A stretch of 64,000 bases of DNA from positions 61,426 through 125,425 of the forward strand of contig NZ_SCRP01000023.1 in assembly GCF_004298475.1 (NCBI RefSeq). Reading direction: 5' to 3'. Shown here piece after piece: positions 1-7,863 of this stretch; positions within the stretch are counted from its first letter, which is position 1, and every line of letters begins with the position of its first letter. Source of the stretch: Paraburkholderia sp. GTDB taxonomy: Bacteria; Pseudomonadota; Gammaproteobacteria; Burkholderiales; Burkholderiaceae. The translations under genes were made by a program, and so were the position numbers. The notes beneath the pieces were generated by a model, which saw nothing but the letters and a program-made list of their open reading frames with translations, was not told where the DNA came from and ran no database searches.

Positions 1-2
1 TC

Positions 3-1094
3 GGTGTCGGGCCGATGGCGCCGTCCGCCGAAATCACGCTCATGCCGAGCCGCGGCAACGGCATCACGCTGCTCGCCGACGAGCGCGGCAGCATCACCGG
101 CAACATCCTGAACACGGCCGTCATCACCGTGCCGGTGACGGCCACCGGAACCTTCGTCGCGGGCCTGATGCCGAGCTTCGGCGGCTACGAGGTGCAGCAG
201 TCCAACCTGATGCTGACGCTTACGCACAACCTGCTCTACGACTTCTCGGATCCGGGCAGCTACGTGGGCCTGGGCTGGAACTGGACGCCCAGCGGCAGCA
301 AGTGGGCGTGGAAGTTCATGATCGCCAACGAGCAGTACCGCACGAATGGCGCGGTCACGCAGACCGGCTCGAACTCGCTGCCCTTCCCGCTCACCCAGGA
401 CCCGATCACGAGGAGCAACAGAATCCCGACGTTCACCGCGCGTGCCGACTACACCTGGTCCAGCGCACTGGATATCGGTGGTTCGTTCAATATCGGACGC
501 CAGACGCTGGGAGCCGGCACCAATCCGTTTACGGGCAACCAGGGCTTTGGCCCGGGTGCGAATGCAACGACTTCGGGCGGCTACTTCTTCTTCGGCGAAC
601 TGGATGCGACCTACACGCTCGCGGATCTGCAGTACAACGCCGAACTCGACTACGGCCAGCAGCAGCACGCGGCGTTCAACGGCGGCAACGCGCAGTGGTA
701 CGGTTTCTCGCTGCTCGCGCACCGCAAGTTCAGCATGCCGGGGCTGGGCCGCATGGGTGCGACCGTACGCTACGACCTGCTCGCCAACAGCAAGAACGGT
801 GGCGGCGGCGGCGGCATCGTGCTCAACGGGAACGGCATGGACGTGAACAACGGCTTCGGCGTGGGCGCGGACTGCCTCGTGAACTCCGTGAACAATGGCC
901 GCGCCGGTCTGGAGTGCAAGGGCGCAACGCGCCAGGACGTGGCACTCGATCTGCTGTTCTTCCCGACACAGCAGATCACGGTCAAGGTCGAGTATCGCCA
1001 CGACTGGGCCACGCAGCGGGTGTTCCTGCGCAGCGACGGGTCGTACAGCAAGAACAACGACCTGATCGGCACGCAGCTCATCTACTCGTTCTGA
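3..1094 (+). CDS. Outer membrane beta-barrel protein, DUF3138-like (5' partial)
   Basis: The reading frame is open from the first bases of the window, so the true start lies upstream and only the C-terminal part is seen. The protein is rich in alternating aromatic and polar strands, in Gly and Asn, and ends in ...IGTQLIYSF. A terminal Phe with alternating hydrophobics is the classic beta-barrel assembly signal. The overall look matches the DUF3138 family of Burkholderiales outer membrane proteins; that assignment is from memory of the family and no pore specificity can be read. A Gly6 run and a Cys pair (DCLVN...LECKG) suggest a surface loop with a disulfide. A strong terminator follows 10 bases after the stop, so this is the last gene of its unit. 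Confidence 0.75.
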   Translation, partial: GVGPMAPSAEITLMPSRGNGITLLADERGSITGNILNTAVITVPVTATGTFVAGLMPSFGGYEVQQSNLMLTLTHNLLYDFSDPGSYVGLGWNWTPSGSKWAWKFMIANEQYRTNGAVTQTGSNSLPFPLTQDPITRSNRIPTFTARADYTWSSALDIGGSFNIGRQTLGAGTNPFTGNQGFGPGANATTSGGYFFFGELDATYTLADLQYNAELDYGQQQHAAFNGGNAQWYGFSLLAHRKFSMPGLGRMGATVRYDLLANSKNGGGGGGIVLNGNGMDVNNGFGVGADCLVNSVNNGRAGLECKGATRQDVALDLLFFPTQQITVKVEYRHDWATQRVFLRSDGSYSKNNDLIGTQLIYSF

Positions 1095-1104
1095 CGAGGC
1101 CGTG

Positions 1105-1138
1105 GCGGACGGCGGCTGGTGCGGCGCCGTCCGCTTTT
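1105..1138 (+). terminator. Rho-independent terminator after the outer membrane protein gene
   Basis: A perfect 10-bp stem (GCGGACGGCG / CGCCGTCCGC) with a 10-base loop is followed directly by TTTT. It separates the outer membrane protein gene from the oxidoreductase pair, whose start lies 18 bases downstream. Confidence 0.85.
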
Positions 1139-1155
1139 CATTTCGACATTCACCC

Positions 1156-2448
1156 ATGCTCAAATTCGCCAATCAGCCTCACGCCGAATCCTGGTACGCG
1201 GCCACCGCCAACGACGCCACCCGCCATCCCGTCCTGGAAGGCACGATCGACGCCGATGTCTGCGTGATCGGCGCCGGACTCACCGGCGTTTCGGCGGCGC
1301 TCAATCTCGCCGAACGCGGCCATCGCGTGGCGCTCGTCGAGGCATCGAAGGTCGGATGGGCCGCGAGCGGACGCAACGGGGGGCAGCTGATCGGCGGCTT
1401 CGCCTGCGACATCGACACGTTCGCGGCCTTCATGTCCGAGGACGAAATCAGGCAGATCTGGGCCATGGGCCTTGAAACGCTCGACATCGTGAAATCGCGC
1501 GTGGCGAAGCACAAAATCGATTGCGCGCTCACGCAAGGTTATTTCACCGCCGCCAACAAGCCGCGCGATATCGATTCCCTCAAGCGCTGGCGCGACGAAG
1601 CCGCCACGCGCTTCGGCTACGACAAATTCCGCTATGTCGACGCGCAAGGCGTCGGCCAGTACGCACAGTCGTCGCGCTATCCGGGCGGTCTCTACGATCC
1701 CGATAGCGGCCACCTGCACCCGCTCAACTACACGCTGGGCCTCGCGCGCGCCGCCGTGGAAGCCGGCGTGCGCGTATTCGAAGACAGCGCCGTGACGCGC
1801 GTTCGCGACGAGAACGGCGGCCATGTCGTCGATACCGCGCGCGGCACGGTGCGCGCGAAGTTCGTTGTGCTCGCATGCAATACCTGGCTCGGCGCGCTCG
1901 CGCCCGAACTCTCGCGCAAGATCATGCCGGTCGGCACCTACGTCATTGCAACCGAGCCGCTCGGCAAGGAACGCATGGCCGCGCTCATGCCCGCGCAAGC
2001 GGCCGTGTGCGACAGCCGCTTCGTGCTCGACTACTTCCGGCCCGCGCCCGACACGCGTCTCCTCTGGGGCGGCAAGGTGAGCTACTCGACATTCGCGCCG
2101 CCCAATCTCGGCGAAGCCATGCGGCGCGACATGCTGAAGACTTTTCCGCAACTCGCCGACATGAAAGTCGATTACGCGTGGGGCGGTTACGTCGACATCA
2201 CCATGAATCGCGCACCGCATTTTGGCCGGCTCAAGCCGACCGTCTATTTCGCCCAGGGCTTTTCGGGGCACGGCGTCAACACGACAGGGCTCGCCGGCAA
2301 GCTGATCGCCGAGGCCATCGACGGCCAGGCCGCGCGCTTCGACCTGTTCGGCAAGATCCGTCACCGCGATTTTCCCGGCGGTGCCGCGCTGCGCACCCCT
2401 GCCCTCGTACTCGCCATGGCCTGGTATCGAATGAAGGATCTGCTCTGA
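1156..2448 (+). CDS. FAD-dependent amine oxidoreductase (DAO/PuuB-OrdL type)
   Basis: A 430-residue flavoprotein of the D-amino-acid oxidase fold. The N-terminal dinucleotide-binding motif VCVIGAGLTGVSAALNLAERG and the motif SGRNGGQLIGGF are typical of gamma-glutamylputrescine oxidase (PuuB/OrdL) and related amine oxidases, as is the C-terminal GFSGHGVNTTGLAGKLIAEAI. It should oxidise an amine or N-substituted amino acid with O2 in the cytosol, but the substrate is not shown by the sequence. I chose ATG 1156 (MLKFANQPHAESW) because homologues start with this NSYY/ESWY-type segment and the upstream extension overlaps the terminator. The stop overlaps the next start (TGATG), so the two genes are translationally coupled. 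Confidence 0.85.
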   Translation: MLKFANQPHAESWYAATANDATRHPVLEGTIDADVCVIGAGLTGVSAALNLAERGHRVALVEASKVGWAASGRNGGQLIGGFACDIDTFAAFMSEDEIRQIWAMGLETLDIVKSRVAKHKIDCALTQGYFTAANKPRDIDSLKRWRDEAATRFGYDKFRYVDAQGVGQYAQSSRYPGGLYDPDSGHLHPLNYTLGLARAAVEAGVRVFEDSAVTRVRDENGGHVVDTARGTVRAKFVVLACNTWLGALAPELSRKIMPVGTYVIATEPLGKERMAALMPAQAAVCDSRFVLDYFRPAPDTRLLWGGKVSYSTFAPPNLGEAMRRDMLKTFPQLADMKVDYAWGGYVDITMNRAPHFGRLKPTVYFAQGFSGHGVNTTGLAGKLIAEAIDGQAARFDLFGKIRHRDFPGGAALRTPALVLAMAWYRMKDLL

Positions 2449-3752
2449 TGACTGCACGCCTCGACGCCCACGCTCACGCCCTCGGCCGCAACTCGTATTA
2501 CGAGGCTTCGGTCGCGCGTCCCGCCAACGACGCCCCCGTGCTCGAAGGCACGCTCGATGCCGATGTCTGTGTGATCGGCGCGGGCTTTGCCGGCTTGTCG
2601 GCCGCACTCGAATGCCGCGCACGCGGCTTGTCGGTGATCGTGCTCGACGCGCACCGGCCCGGCTGGGGCGCATCGGGACGCAACGGCGGGCAAACGCTCG
2701 TCGGTTTTGCAAAGGACGAAGTGCTCGAAAAGCAGCTCGGCGCGCAAGGCGTGCGCGCGGCATGGGCGCTATCGGTCGAAGGCATCGCGCTCGTGCGCGA
2801 GCGCATCGCGCACTATGGAATCGACTGCGATTTCACGGCGGGCTACGTTACGGTCGCGACGAAGGCCAAGCGCGTGCCCGATCTGCGCGCATGGATGGAC
2901 GCCGCGCGCACGCGCTGGGGCTATGACCGGCTCGAATGGCTCGATACCGCAGCGACGCGCGCGCGTGTCGCTTCGGAGCGTTATCTTGCAGGCGTGTTCG
3001 ATCCCGTCTCCGGCCATCTGCATCCGCTCAAATACTGCCTCGGTCTCGCCGACGCCGCGCGCCGCGAAGGCGCGCAACTCTTTGCGCATTCGCGCGCGCT
3101 GAAGGTCGTGCGCGGCGTGCGTCCGGTCGTGAAGACCGCGCGCGGCGAAGTGCGATGCCGCTTCGTCGTGGCGTGCTGCAATGCCGTGCCGGGCGGCGTG
3201 CTGCCCGAGAGCGTCGCCGCACGTATAGCGCCGATTGCGTCGTACATCATCGCGACCGAACCGCTCGGCCGCGCACGCGCCGATGCGCTGATTCCCGGGC
3301 GCGCCGCCATCTGCGACAACAATTTCTTCCTCGATTACTTTCGCCTGAGCGCCGACGACCGCCTGCTGTTCGGCGGGAGGGCGAATTCGGCAGGGGCTGC
3401 GCCTGCAGAGCTAACCGAGGCGATGAAAAAACGCATGGTCGATGTGTTCCCGCAACTCGCGGGCACACGCGTGGATTATGCGTGGGGCGGTTTCGTCGAC
3501 GTCACGCGCAACCGCGCGCCGGACTTCGGCGCGATCGATCCGAATTATTACTACGTGCAGGGCTTTTCGGGGCATGGCGTTGCACTGACCGGCATTGCCG
3601 GTCGCTCCGTTGCGCAGGCGATTGCGGGCGAAAGCGCGGCGTTCGATCTGTTCGCGCGGCTGCGGCATGCGCGCTTTCCCGGCGGACCCGCGTGGCGGCG
3701 GCCCGCGCTCGAAATCGGCATGCTGTATCACCGGGTGATGGAGATGCTTTGA
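2448..3752 (+). CDS. FAD-dependent amine oxidoreductase, tandem paralogue
   Basis: This 434-residue protein is a close relative of the preceding one across its whole length. It has the same NSYYEASV start, VCVIGAGFAGLSAALECRARG nucleotide motif, ASGRNGGQTLVGFAKDE, TEPLGRARADALIPGRAAICD, DYAWGGFVDVTRNRAPDFG and GFSGHGVALTGIAGRS blocks. The pair looks like an ancient tandem duplication that has diverged considerably. Substrate is unknown; gamma-glutamylputrescine or a methylated amino acid would fit the family. No aldehyde dehydrogenase or glutamine-amide hydrolase of a Puu pathway lies beside it, which argues against calling it puuB. Confidence 0.83.
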   Translation: MTARLDAHAHALGRNSYYEASVARPANDAPVLEGTLDADVCVIGAGFAGLSAALECRARGLSVIVLDAHRPGWGASGRNGGQTLVGFAKDEVLEKQLGAQGVRAAWALSVEGIALVRERIAHYGIDCDFTAGYVTVATKAKRVPDLRAWMDAARTRWGYDRLEWLDTAATRARVASERYLAGVFDPVSGHLHPLKYCLGLADAARREGAQLFAHSRALKVVRGVRPVVKTARGEVRCRFVVACCNAVPGGVLPESVAARIAPIASYIIATEPLGRARADALIPGRAAICDNNFFLDYFRLSADDRLLFGGRANSAGAAPAELTEAMKKRMVDVFPQLAGTRVDYAWGGFVDVTRNRAPDFGAIDPNYYYVQGFSGHGVALTGIAGRSVAQAIAGESAAFDLFARLRHARFPGGPAWRRPALEIGMLYHRVMEML

Positions 3753-3807
3753 TGTTGTGCGTTGTGCGGCGTCCCGGATTGCCCGACGCCGTGATCGGAT
3801 AACCGCT

Positions 3808-5010
3808 TTATTCGAGTCTCAACGCACTCACGCGACCAACACAAAGCAATACGACGGTGACGACACAGAAGATTGCACTGGCATAAAACGTCGCACCGGG
3901 TCCAAAACGATCCCACAGTTCACCGGCAACGAGGCTGGCCGCCAACGTGCCCACTCCCCCCAGCAGGTTGAAAAAACCGAACGCGGTACCGCGCAGTTGC
4001 GCGGGCGCAGTACATGAAACCATGGTGGCAAGCAGCCCTTGCGTGATGCCCATATGGAGCCCCCAGATGGCGACACCCACCACCACGATGCTCCAGTCGT
4101 TTGCGTTGGCGAGCACGACATCGGCGGCAATCAGCACAGCGAGCCCTGCAATCAGCAGGCGAAAATGGCTCATCGAGTCGGCGAGTTTTCCGAACGGATA
4201 GGCCGCCGCCGCAAACACGATATTCATCGCAAACATCACGAGCGGAACCAGCGCGACGGGTACGCCGCTTTTCATTGCGCGCAGAACGAGAAAGGCATCG
4301 CTGAACCGTGCGAGCGAAAAAAAGGTTCCTACCGCAACGACCCACCAGTAGTTCGCGCCCAATTGCCTGAGGTTGTGCCAGCGTGCCGGATTACGCTGCT
4401 TCGCGCCGGGCTCCCAGGCAGGCTCCTTGATGCCGAACGTCAGCAGCGCGACCGCAATGAGACCGGGAATGACGGCGAGCCGAAACGCGAGGCGGAAGTC
4501 GTCCACCCATCTGAGCATGATGAGGACCGCCAGCAGCGGTCCGAGGAAAGCACCCACCGTGTCGAGCGACTGCCGCAGCCCAAACGCCGCTCCTCGCAAT
4601 TGCGACGGCGTGACATCGGCGATCAGCGCATCGCGCGGCGCGCCGCGAATCCCCTTGCCCACCCGGTCGACGATACGCGCCGTCACCACGACGCCGACCG
4701 TCGACGCAACAGCAAAAAGCGGCTTGCTCAATGCGCCAAGACCATATCCCGCCACGGCAAGCCACTTGCGATTGCCGAGATAGTCGCTCAGCGCGCCCGA
4801 AAACAGTTTGACGACCGGCGCGGTGGCCTCGGCGATGCCCTCGATAACGCCAATCGTGGCCGCACTCGCACCGAGGCTTGCCATGAGAAACATCGGCAGC
4901 AGGCTATGGATGATTTCGGATGAAACATCCATCAATAGACTGACGCAGCCAAGAATCCAGACGCTGCGTGGAATCTGGCGCAATACGCTGGCGTGCGGTT
5001 CGGTATCCAT
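3808..5010 (-). CDS. MFS transporter
   Basis: A 400-residue membrane protein with about 12 hydrophobic segments and MFS landmarks: DYLGNRKWL in the loop between helices 2 and 3, DRVGKGIRGAPRDALIAD, and the second-half equivalent around GLHMGITQGLLATMV and RGTAFGFFNLLGGVGTLAAS. The RGAPRDALIAD block is shared with a broad group of uncharacterised proteobacterial MFS exporters. Direction and substrate cannot be read. It is convergent with the FAD oxidoreductase pair (55 bases between stops), so no functional link is implied. Confidence 0.85.
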   Translation of the reverse strand: MDTEPHASVLRQIPRSVWILGCVSLLMDVSSEIIHSLLPMFLMASLGASAATIGVIEGIAEATAPVVKLFSGALSDYLGNRKWLAVAGYGLGALSKPLFAVASTVGVVVTARIVDRVGKGIRGAPRDALIADVTPSQLRGAAFGLRQSLDTVGAFLGPLLAVLIMLRWVDDFRLAFRLAVIPGLIAVALLTFGIKEPAWEPGAKQRNPARWHNLRQLGANYWWVVAVGTFFSLARFSDAFLVLRAMKSGVPVALVPLVMFAMNIVFAAAAYPFGKLADSMSHFRLLIAGLAVLIAADVVLANANDWSIVVVGVAIWGLHMGITQGLLATMVSCTAPAQLRGTAFGFFNLLGGVGTLAASLVAGELWDRFGPGATFYASAIFCVVTVVLLCVGRVSALRLE

Positions 5011-5359
5011 GGGGCGGCTTTCGGGAGATTTGAATAGTTGGCGCCCGTAACGCCCGATTCAACGGGGCGGAAAATCTTCGGCTCTGAAATGGACGAATAC
5101 TAGATCAGGCCCGGTCGATGTCAAGTTGCGTGAGCAATGATTATTCGGCACATGCAACCTGCCCGACGACACAAACCCGCCCGAAGCGCCACGACGAAAA
5201 GCGCAGCCATTACTGGAATCGGCGGCCGGATCTGTTGTGTCGATGCTGTGTGGCGCATCGTGTCGTTGTCCGGCTCGCCGTCATGGGTAGCAGGAACGCG
5301 ATTGTTGTATTTATTCGTATTTAATCGCGTTGAGTCGTATTGAATTGTATTGAATCGTT
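5011..5359. other. Intergenic region with imperfect TCGTATT/TGTATT repeats
   Basis: No gene is supported here. The stretch 5300-5360 is AT-rich against its surroundings and carries reiterated TTCGTATT, AGTCGTATTGAA and TTGTATTGAA units, an imperfect 10-11 base periodic repeat. The rightward part of the MFS promoter (the gene reads leftward from 5010) must lie in 5011-5110. Otherwise I see nothing. Confidence 0.5.
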
Positions 5360-5575
5360 TCAGGCGGGCCGCGTGCGGGCAGCACGTGCGCCGTACACGG
5401 CGCCCAGGACGGCGCCAAAAATGAGGTGCAGCACCAGCGTCATGACCGGTCCCGCCATGCCGAGATTCAGACCAAAGAACCCGGCGCCCGCCATCGGCAT
5501 CATGACGATCATCATCACCAACCAGGGCGCGATGGAAAAGAGCATGCCCCTGAGCCAGAATGCACCCGGGAGCAT
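5360..5575 (-). pseudogene. Remnant of a DUF6789-type membrane protein (N-terminus missing)
   Basis: The 71-codon frame from ATG 5575 encodes two strong transmembrane segments (WLVMMIVMMPMAGAGFFGL and MTLVLHLIFGAVLGAVYG). These look like the last third of the DUF6789/YagU-like family of about 150-residue membrane proteins, in which GAGxFGL...LHLIFGxxLGxxYG is the C-terminal signature. The N-terminal half is absent: upstream, the coding frame belongs to the neighbouring hypothetical gene, whose stop is only 6 bases before this ATG. Either a deletion joined the two, or it is a very short expressed relative. The family identification is from memory. Confidence 0.5.
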
Positions 5576-5580
5576 GTGGC

Positions 5581-6321
5581 TTAGTGGACCGTGCGCGTGG
5601 TGGGTACGCCGGAGTACGAACGCACCGGCGAAGAAATCCAGTATCCGGCGTCGGCATCGTAGACCGTCCAGTGATCGCTCGCATATTCCGCGCGCGTCAC
5701 CAACGCAGCCTGTAGCGCAACGCCGAGCGCGTGTGCGAACGTCACGTCGTCCATTGCATCGATACGTTCGATCGACTGCGGGTAATCGTAGGCGCCGATG
5801 TGTTCCCATTGTTCGCGCATGACGTCGAACGCGCCCTGGCTGAAGTTGAAGACGGCGCCCTCGACCGGATTGGGCACGTTGAATGTGAGTTCGACGAAGC
5901 GCAGGCGCGGCGCGCCGTTCGCGATGATCAGCGCGCCCGTTGCATCGCATTCGAAGCTGAATGCCATGGCGCATTTGAGCGGCCCGTCGGCCTCCCGAAT
6001 ACACCCGCACAGATCGAATGCCGACAACGGTATGCATTGCCAGCCGTCCGATTCGCCGCGCGTATGGTCGATATTGCGCAGCGTGGCGTAGAGATAGGCG
6101 TGAAGGCGCGAGACGAAAACGACCAGATCCCGATGGTCCTCGCTGCGCACCCATGCGGGCTCGGTATGGTGCGAGCCGTCGGCGAGGCGCATGTGACGAA
6201 TGACGATCCAGAGAGCAAAAGGGGCGATATAGTCGGTCGGCATGGGGAAAACACGTTGAATGGCGGGGTTCACCGAACGATACGTCGGCACAAAAACAGG
6301 CGCTTGATAAATGGCCGACAT
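5581..6321 (-). CDS. Conserved hypothetical protein
   Basis: A 246-residue soluble protein with no signal peptide or membrane segment and no domain I recognise. It has normal codon bias and a mixed alpha/beta composition (FALWIVIRHMRLADGSHHTEPAWV, LTFNVPNPVEGAVFNFSQG, ASDHWTVYDADAGYWIS). The start is uncertain: ATG 6321 gives the longest form, while ATG 6243 (MPTDYIAPF) drops a basic N-terminal segment. Neither has a clear ribosome binding site. It lies directly upstream of the membrane protein remnant. Confidence 0.6.
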   Translation of the reverse strand: MSAIYQAPVFVPTYRSVNPAIQRVFPMPTDYIAPFALWIVIRHMRLADGSHHTEPAWVRSEDHRDLVVFVSRLHAYLYATLRNIDHTRGESDGWQCIPLSAFDLCGCIREADGPLKCAMAFSFECDATGALIIANGAPRLRFVELTFNVPNPVEGAVFNFSQGAFDVMREQWEHIGAYDYPQSIERIDAMDDVTFAHALGVALQAALVTRAEYASDHWTVYDADAGYWISSPVRSYSGVPTTRTVH

Positions 6322-6736
6322 GCAAGACGGAGGCTACGGTTGCTGGCCAGTATCACGGGGCCTGTCTTCGCTGGCCTCGCCCATAACCGCCGGCTCCGAA
6401 GAGCCCTCGTCTCCTGCCCCATTTATTCAATGTGGACTGCAAATGATGTCACAGATCTTCGCCTATGCGAGATATTGTTAGCCGGATGAAAGATAACATA
6501 CAAGACCGCGCTTTCGCGGTCTCGATTTATGGCGCTTAAGCGTCGGCGCTTCGAAGTCGTCGCGCCGCACCAGCCGCGAACAACCGGTGGCTCCATGACT
6601 TCGTGCGGTCCTGGCTCTGGCAGCGGCGTCGCGGTTCGCTTACGCTCGACGTTGTCGCCGGCCGGAGAGCCGCGACGCCGCATGCCGCATGCCGCATGCC
6701 GCGGAACATACCCAGAACAAACCGAGGAGAACACGC
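6322..6736. other. Intergenic region with hairpin and heptamer repeat
   Basis: No gene is supported. It contains a small perfect hairpin at 6504-6521 (GACCGCG, CTTT loop, CGCGGTC) followed by TCGATTT, which could be a weak terminator. At 6677-6702 the heptamer GCCGCAT is repeated 3.7 times. A GAGGAG ribosome binding site at 6724-6729 serves the acetyltransferase that starts at TTG 6737. Confidence 0.6.
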
Positions 6737-7234
6737 TTGAGCGATACCGTCGAAATCCGCCCCGTCACACCCGCCGACTACGAAGCCTGGCTGCCGCTGT
6801 GGGACGGCTACAACCGCTTTTACGGCCGCTTCGGGCCGACGGCGCTGCCAGAGGCGATCACGCGCACGACGTGGTCGCGCTTCTTCGACGGCCTCGAACC
6901 GATGCATGCACTCGTCGCCGTACGGGGTGGCCACAGCGGCGGCCATAGCGGCGGCCATAGCGGCGGCAACATCGTCGGGCTCGTGCACTACCTCTTTCAC
7001 CGCAGCACGACGCTGCAGGGTCCGACCTGCTATCTGCAGGATCTCTTCACCGCCGAATCCGAACGCGGCAAGGGCGTGGGGCGCGCGCTGATCGAAGGCG
7101 TCTACGCGGCGGCAAAGGCGGCAAACGCATCGCGCGTGTACTGGCACACGCACGAAACGAATCACACGGCCATGCGCCTTTATGACGGCGTCGCCGACAA
7201 GCCCGGCTTCGTCATGTACCGCAAGGACGTGTGA
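6737..7234 (+). CDS. GNAT family N-acetyltransferase
   Basis: A 165-residue protein with the GNAT fold: start IRPVTPADYEAWLPLW, strand 4 and acetyl-CoA loop LQDLFTAESERGKGVGRALI (Q/R-x-x-G-x-G/A motif as RGKGVG), then VYWHTHETNHTAMRLYD. The acceptor substrate is unknown. I chose the TTG start because it follows a GAGGAG ribosome binding site by 7 bases and puts IRPVTPADYE at the family's usual position; the upstream ATGs have no such site. A perfect in-frame 12-bp tandem repeat inserts GGHSGGHSGGHSGG between strands 2 and 3, an unusual flexible His/Gly loop. Confidence 0.88.
   Translation: MSDTVEIRPVTPADYEAWLPLWDGYNRFYGRFGPTALPEAITRTTWSRFFDGLEPMHALVAVRGGHSGGHSGGHSGGNIVGLVHYLFHRSTTLQGPTCYLQDLFTAESERGKGVGRALIEGVYAAAKAANASRVYWHTHETNHTAMRLYDGVADKPGFVMYRKDV
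6929..6964 (+). repeat. 12-bp in-frame tandem repeat in the acetyltransferase gene
   Basis: Three copies of GGCCAYAGCGGC (copy 1 with CAC, copies 2 and 3 with CAT) encode Gly-His-Ser-Gly units. The copies are head to tail, and a change of one unit keeps the reading frame. Confidence 0.9.
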
Positions 7235-7241
7235 CGCGGCG

Positions 7242-7823
7242 TCAGTCGAGGTCGCTGGCGAGCGCCGCGCGCGTAGCGGCGTCGATGGTCTGAACAGGCA
7301 CGCGATAGTTCGGATGATCGCAGCCGATCATGAGCGCGGCACCATCGCGCAAGCGCGCCTTCATCGCGGGCGTGAGTTCGAAGCGCACGAAATGCACCGC
7401 CGAGGTTTTCTCGGCGGTCTCGCGTTCGAGATCTTCATCGGCGATGGCATAGACCGGCGCTTCGCCCTCCACCTGCAGGAATACGCGGTCCTCGATGCCG
7501 ATGAGCCGCCCGAGCGCCGCACGGCGCTCGATCTCGCTCTGGTACTCGATCTGCATCGTCGCCTTCAGGTTGCTGCCGTCGGGTACGAGCGGCTGATACA
7601 CGTCCAGTTCGCTCTGGATGCCGTCTTCGTCGAAGATCTTCTCGATGTGCAGCATCTCCTGGATCTGATAGCGGATCGTTGCTTCGTCCTCGAACAGGAA
7701 CGTGAGGTGATTGCCGAGCGCAACGGCACGCCGCTTCTTGTGTTCGATGATGCGAGCGCGCATGTCGTCGCGCACCTTCGCGTAAGCCTCCAGCGTCAAC
7801 AGCGAATTTCTCGCGATCGTCAT
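7242..7823 (-). CDS. DUF3501 family protein
   Basis: A 193-residue soluble protein starting MTIARNSLLTLEAYAKVRDDMRARI and containing HLTFLFEDEATIRYQIQEML, the hallmark of DUF3501. The family's biochemical role is not established. It is regularly found with a rubrerythrin and a heterodisulfide-reductase-like FeS protein, and both are present upstream on the same strand. That suggests a three-gene unit for peroxide reduction or iron handling, with this gene last. ATG 7823 is preferred: the extension in front of it runs into the upstream gene. Convergent with the acetyltransferase. Confidence 0.85.
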   Translation of the reverse strand: MTIARNSLLTLEAYAKVRDDMRARIIEHKKRRAVALGNHLTFLFEDEATIRYQIQEMLHIEKIFDEDGIQSELDVYQPLVPDGSNLKATMQIEYQSEIERRAALGRLIGIEDRVFLQVEGEAPVYAIADEDLERETAEKTSAVHFVRFELTPAMKARLRDGAALMIGCDHPNYRVPVQTIDAATRAALASDLD

Positions 7824-7863
7824 CGTCGGTGCCTCATGCAGTGAGTGGGTGAGCGAAGCCGCC

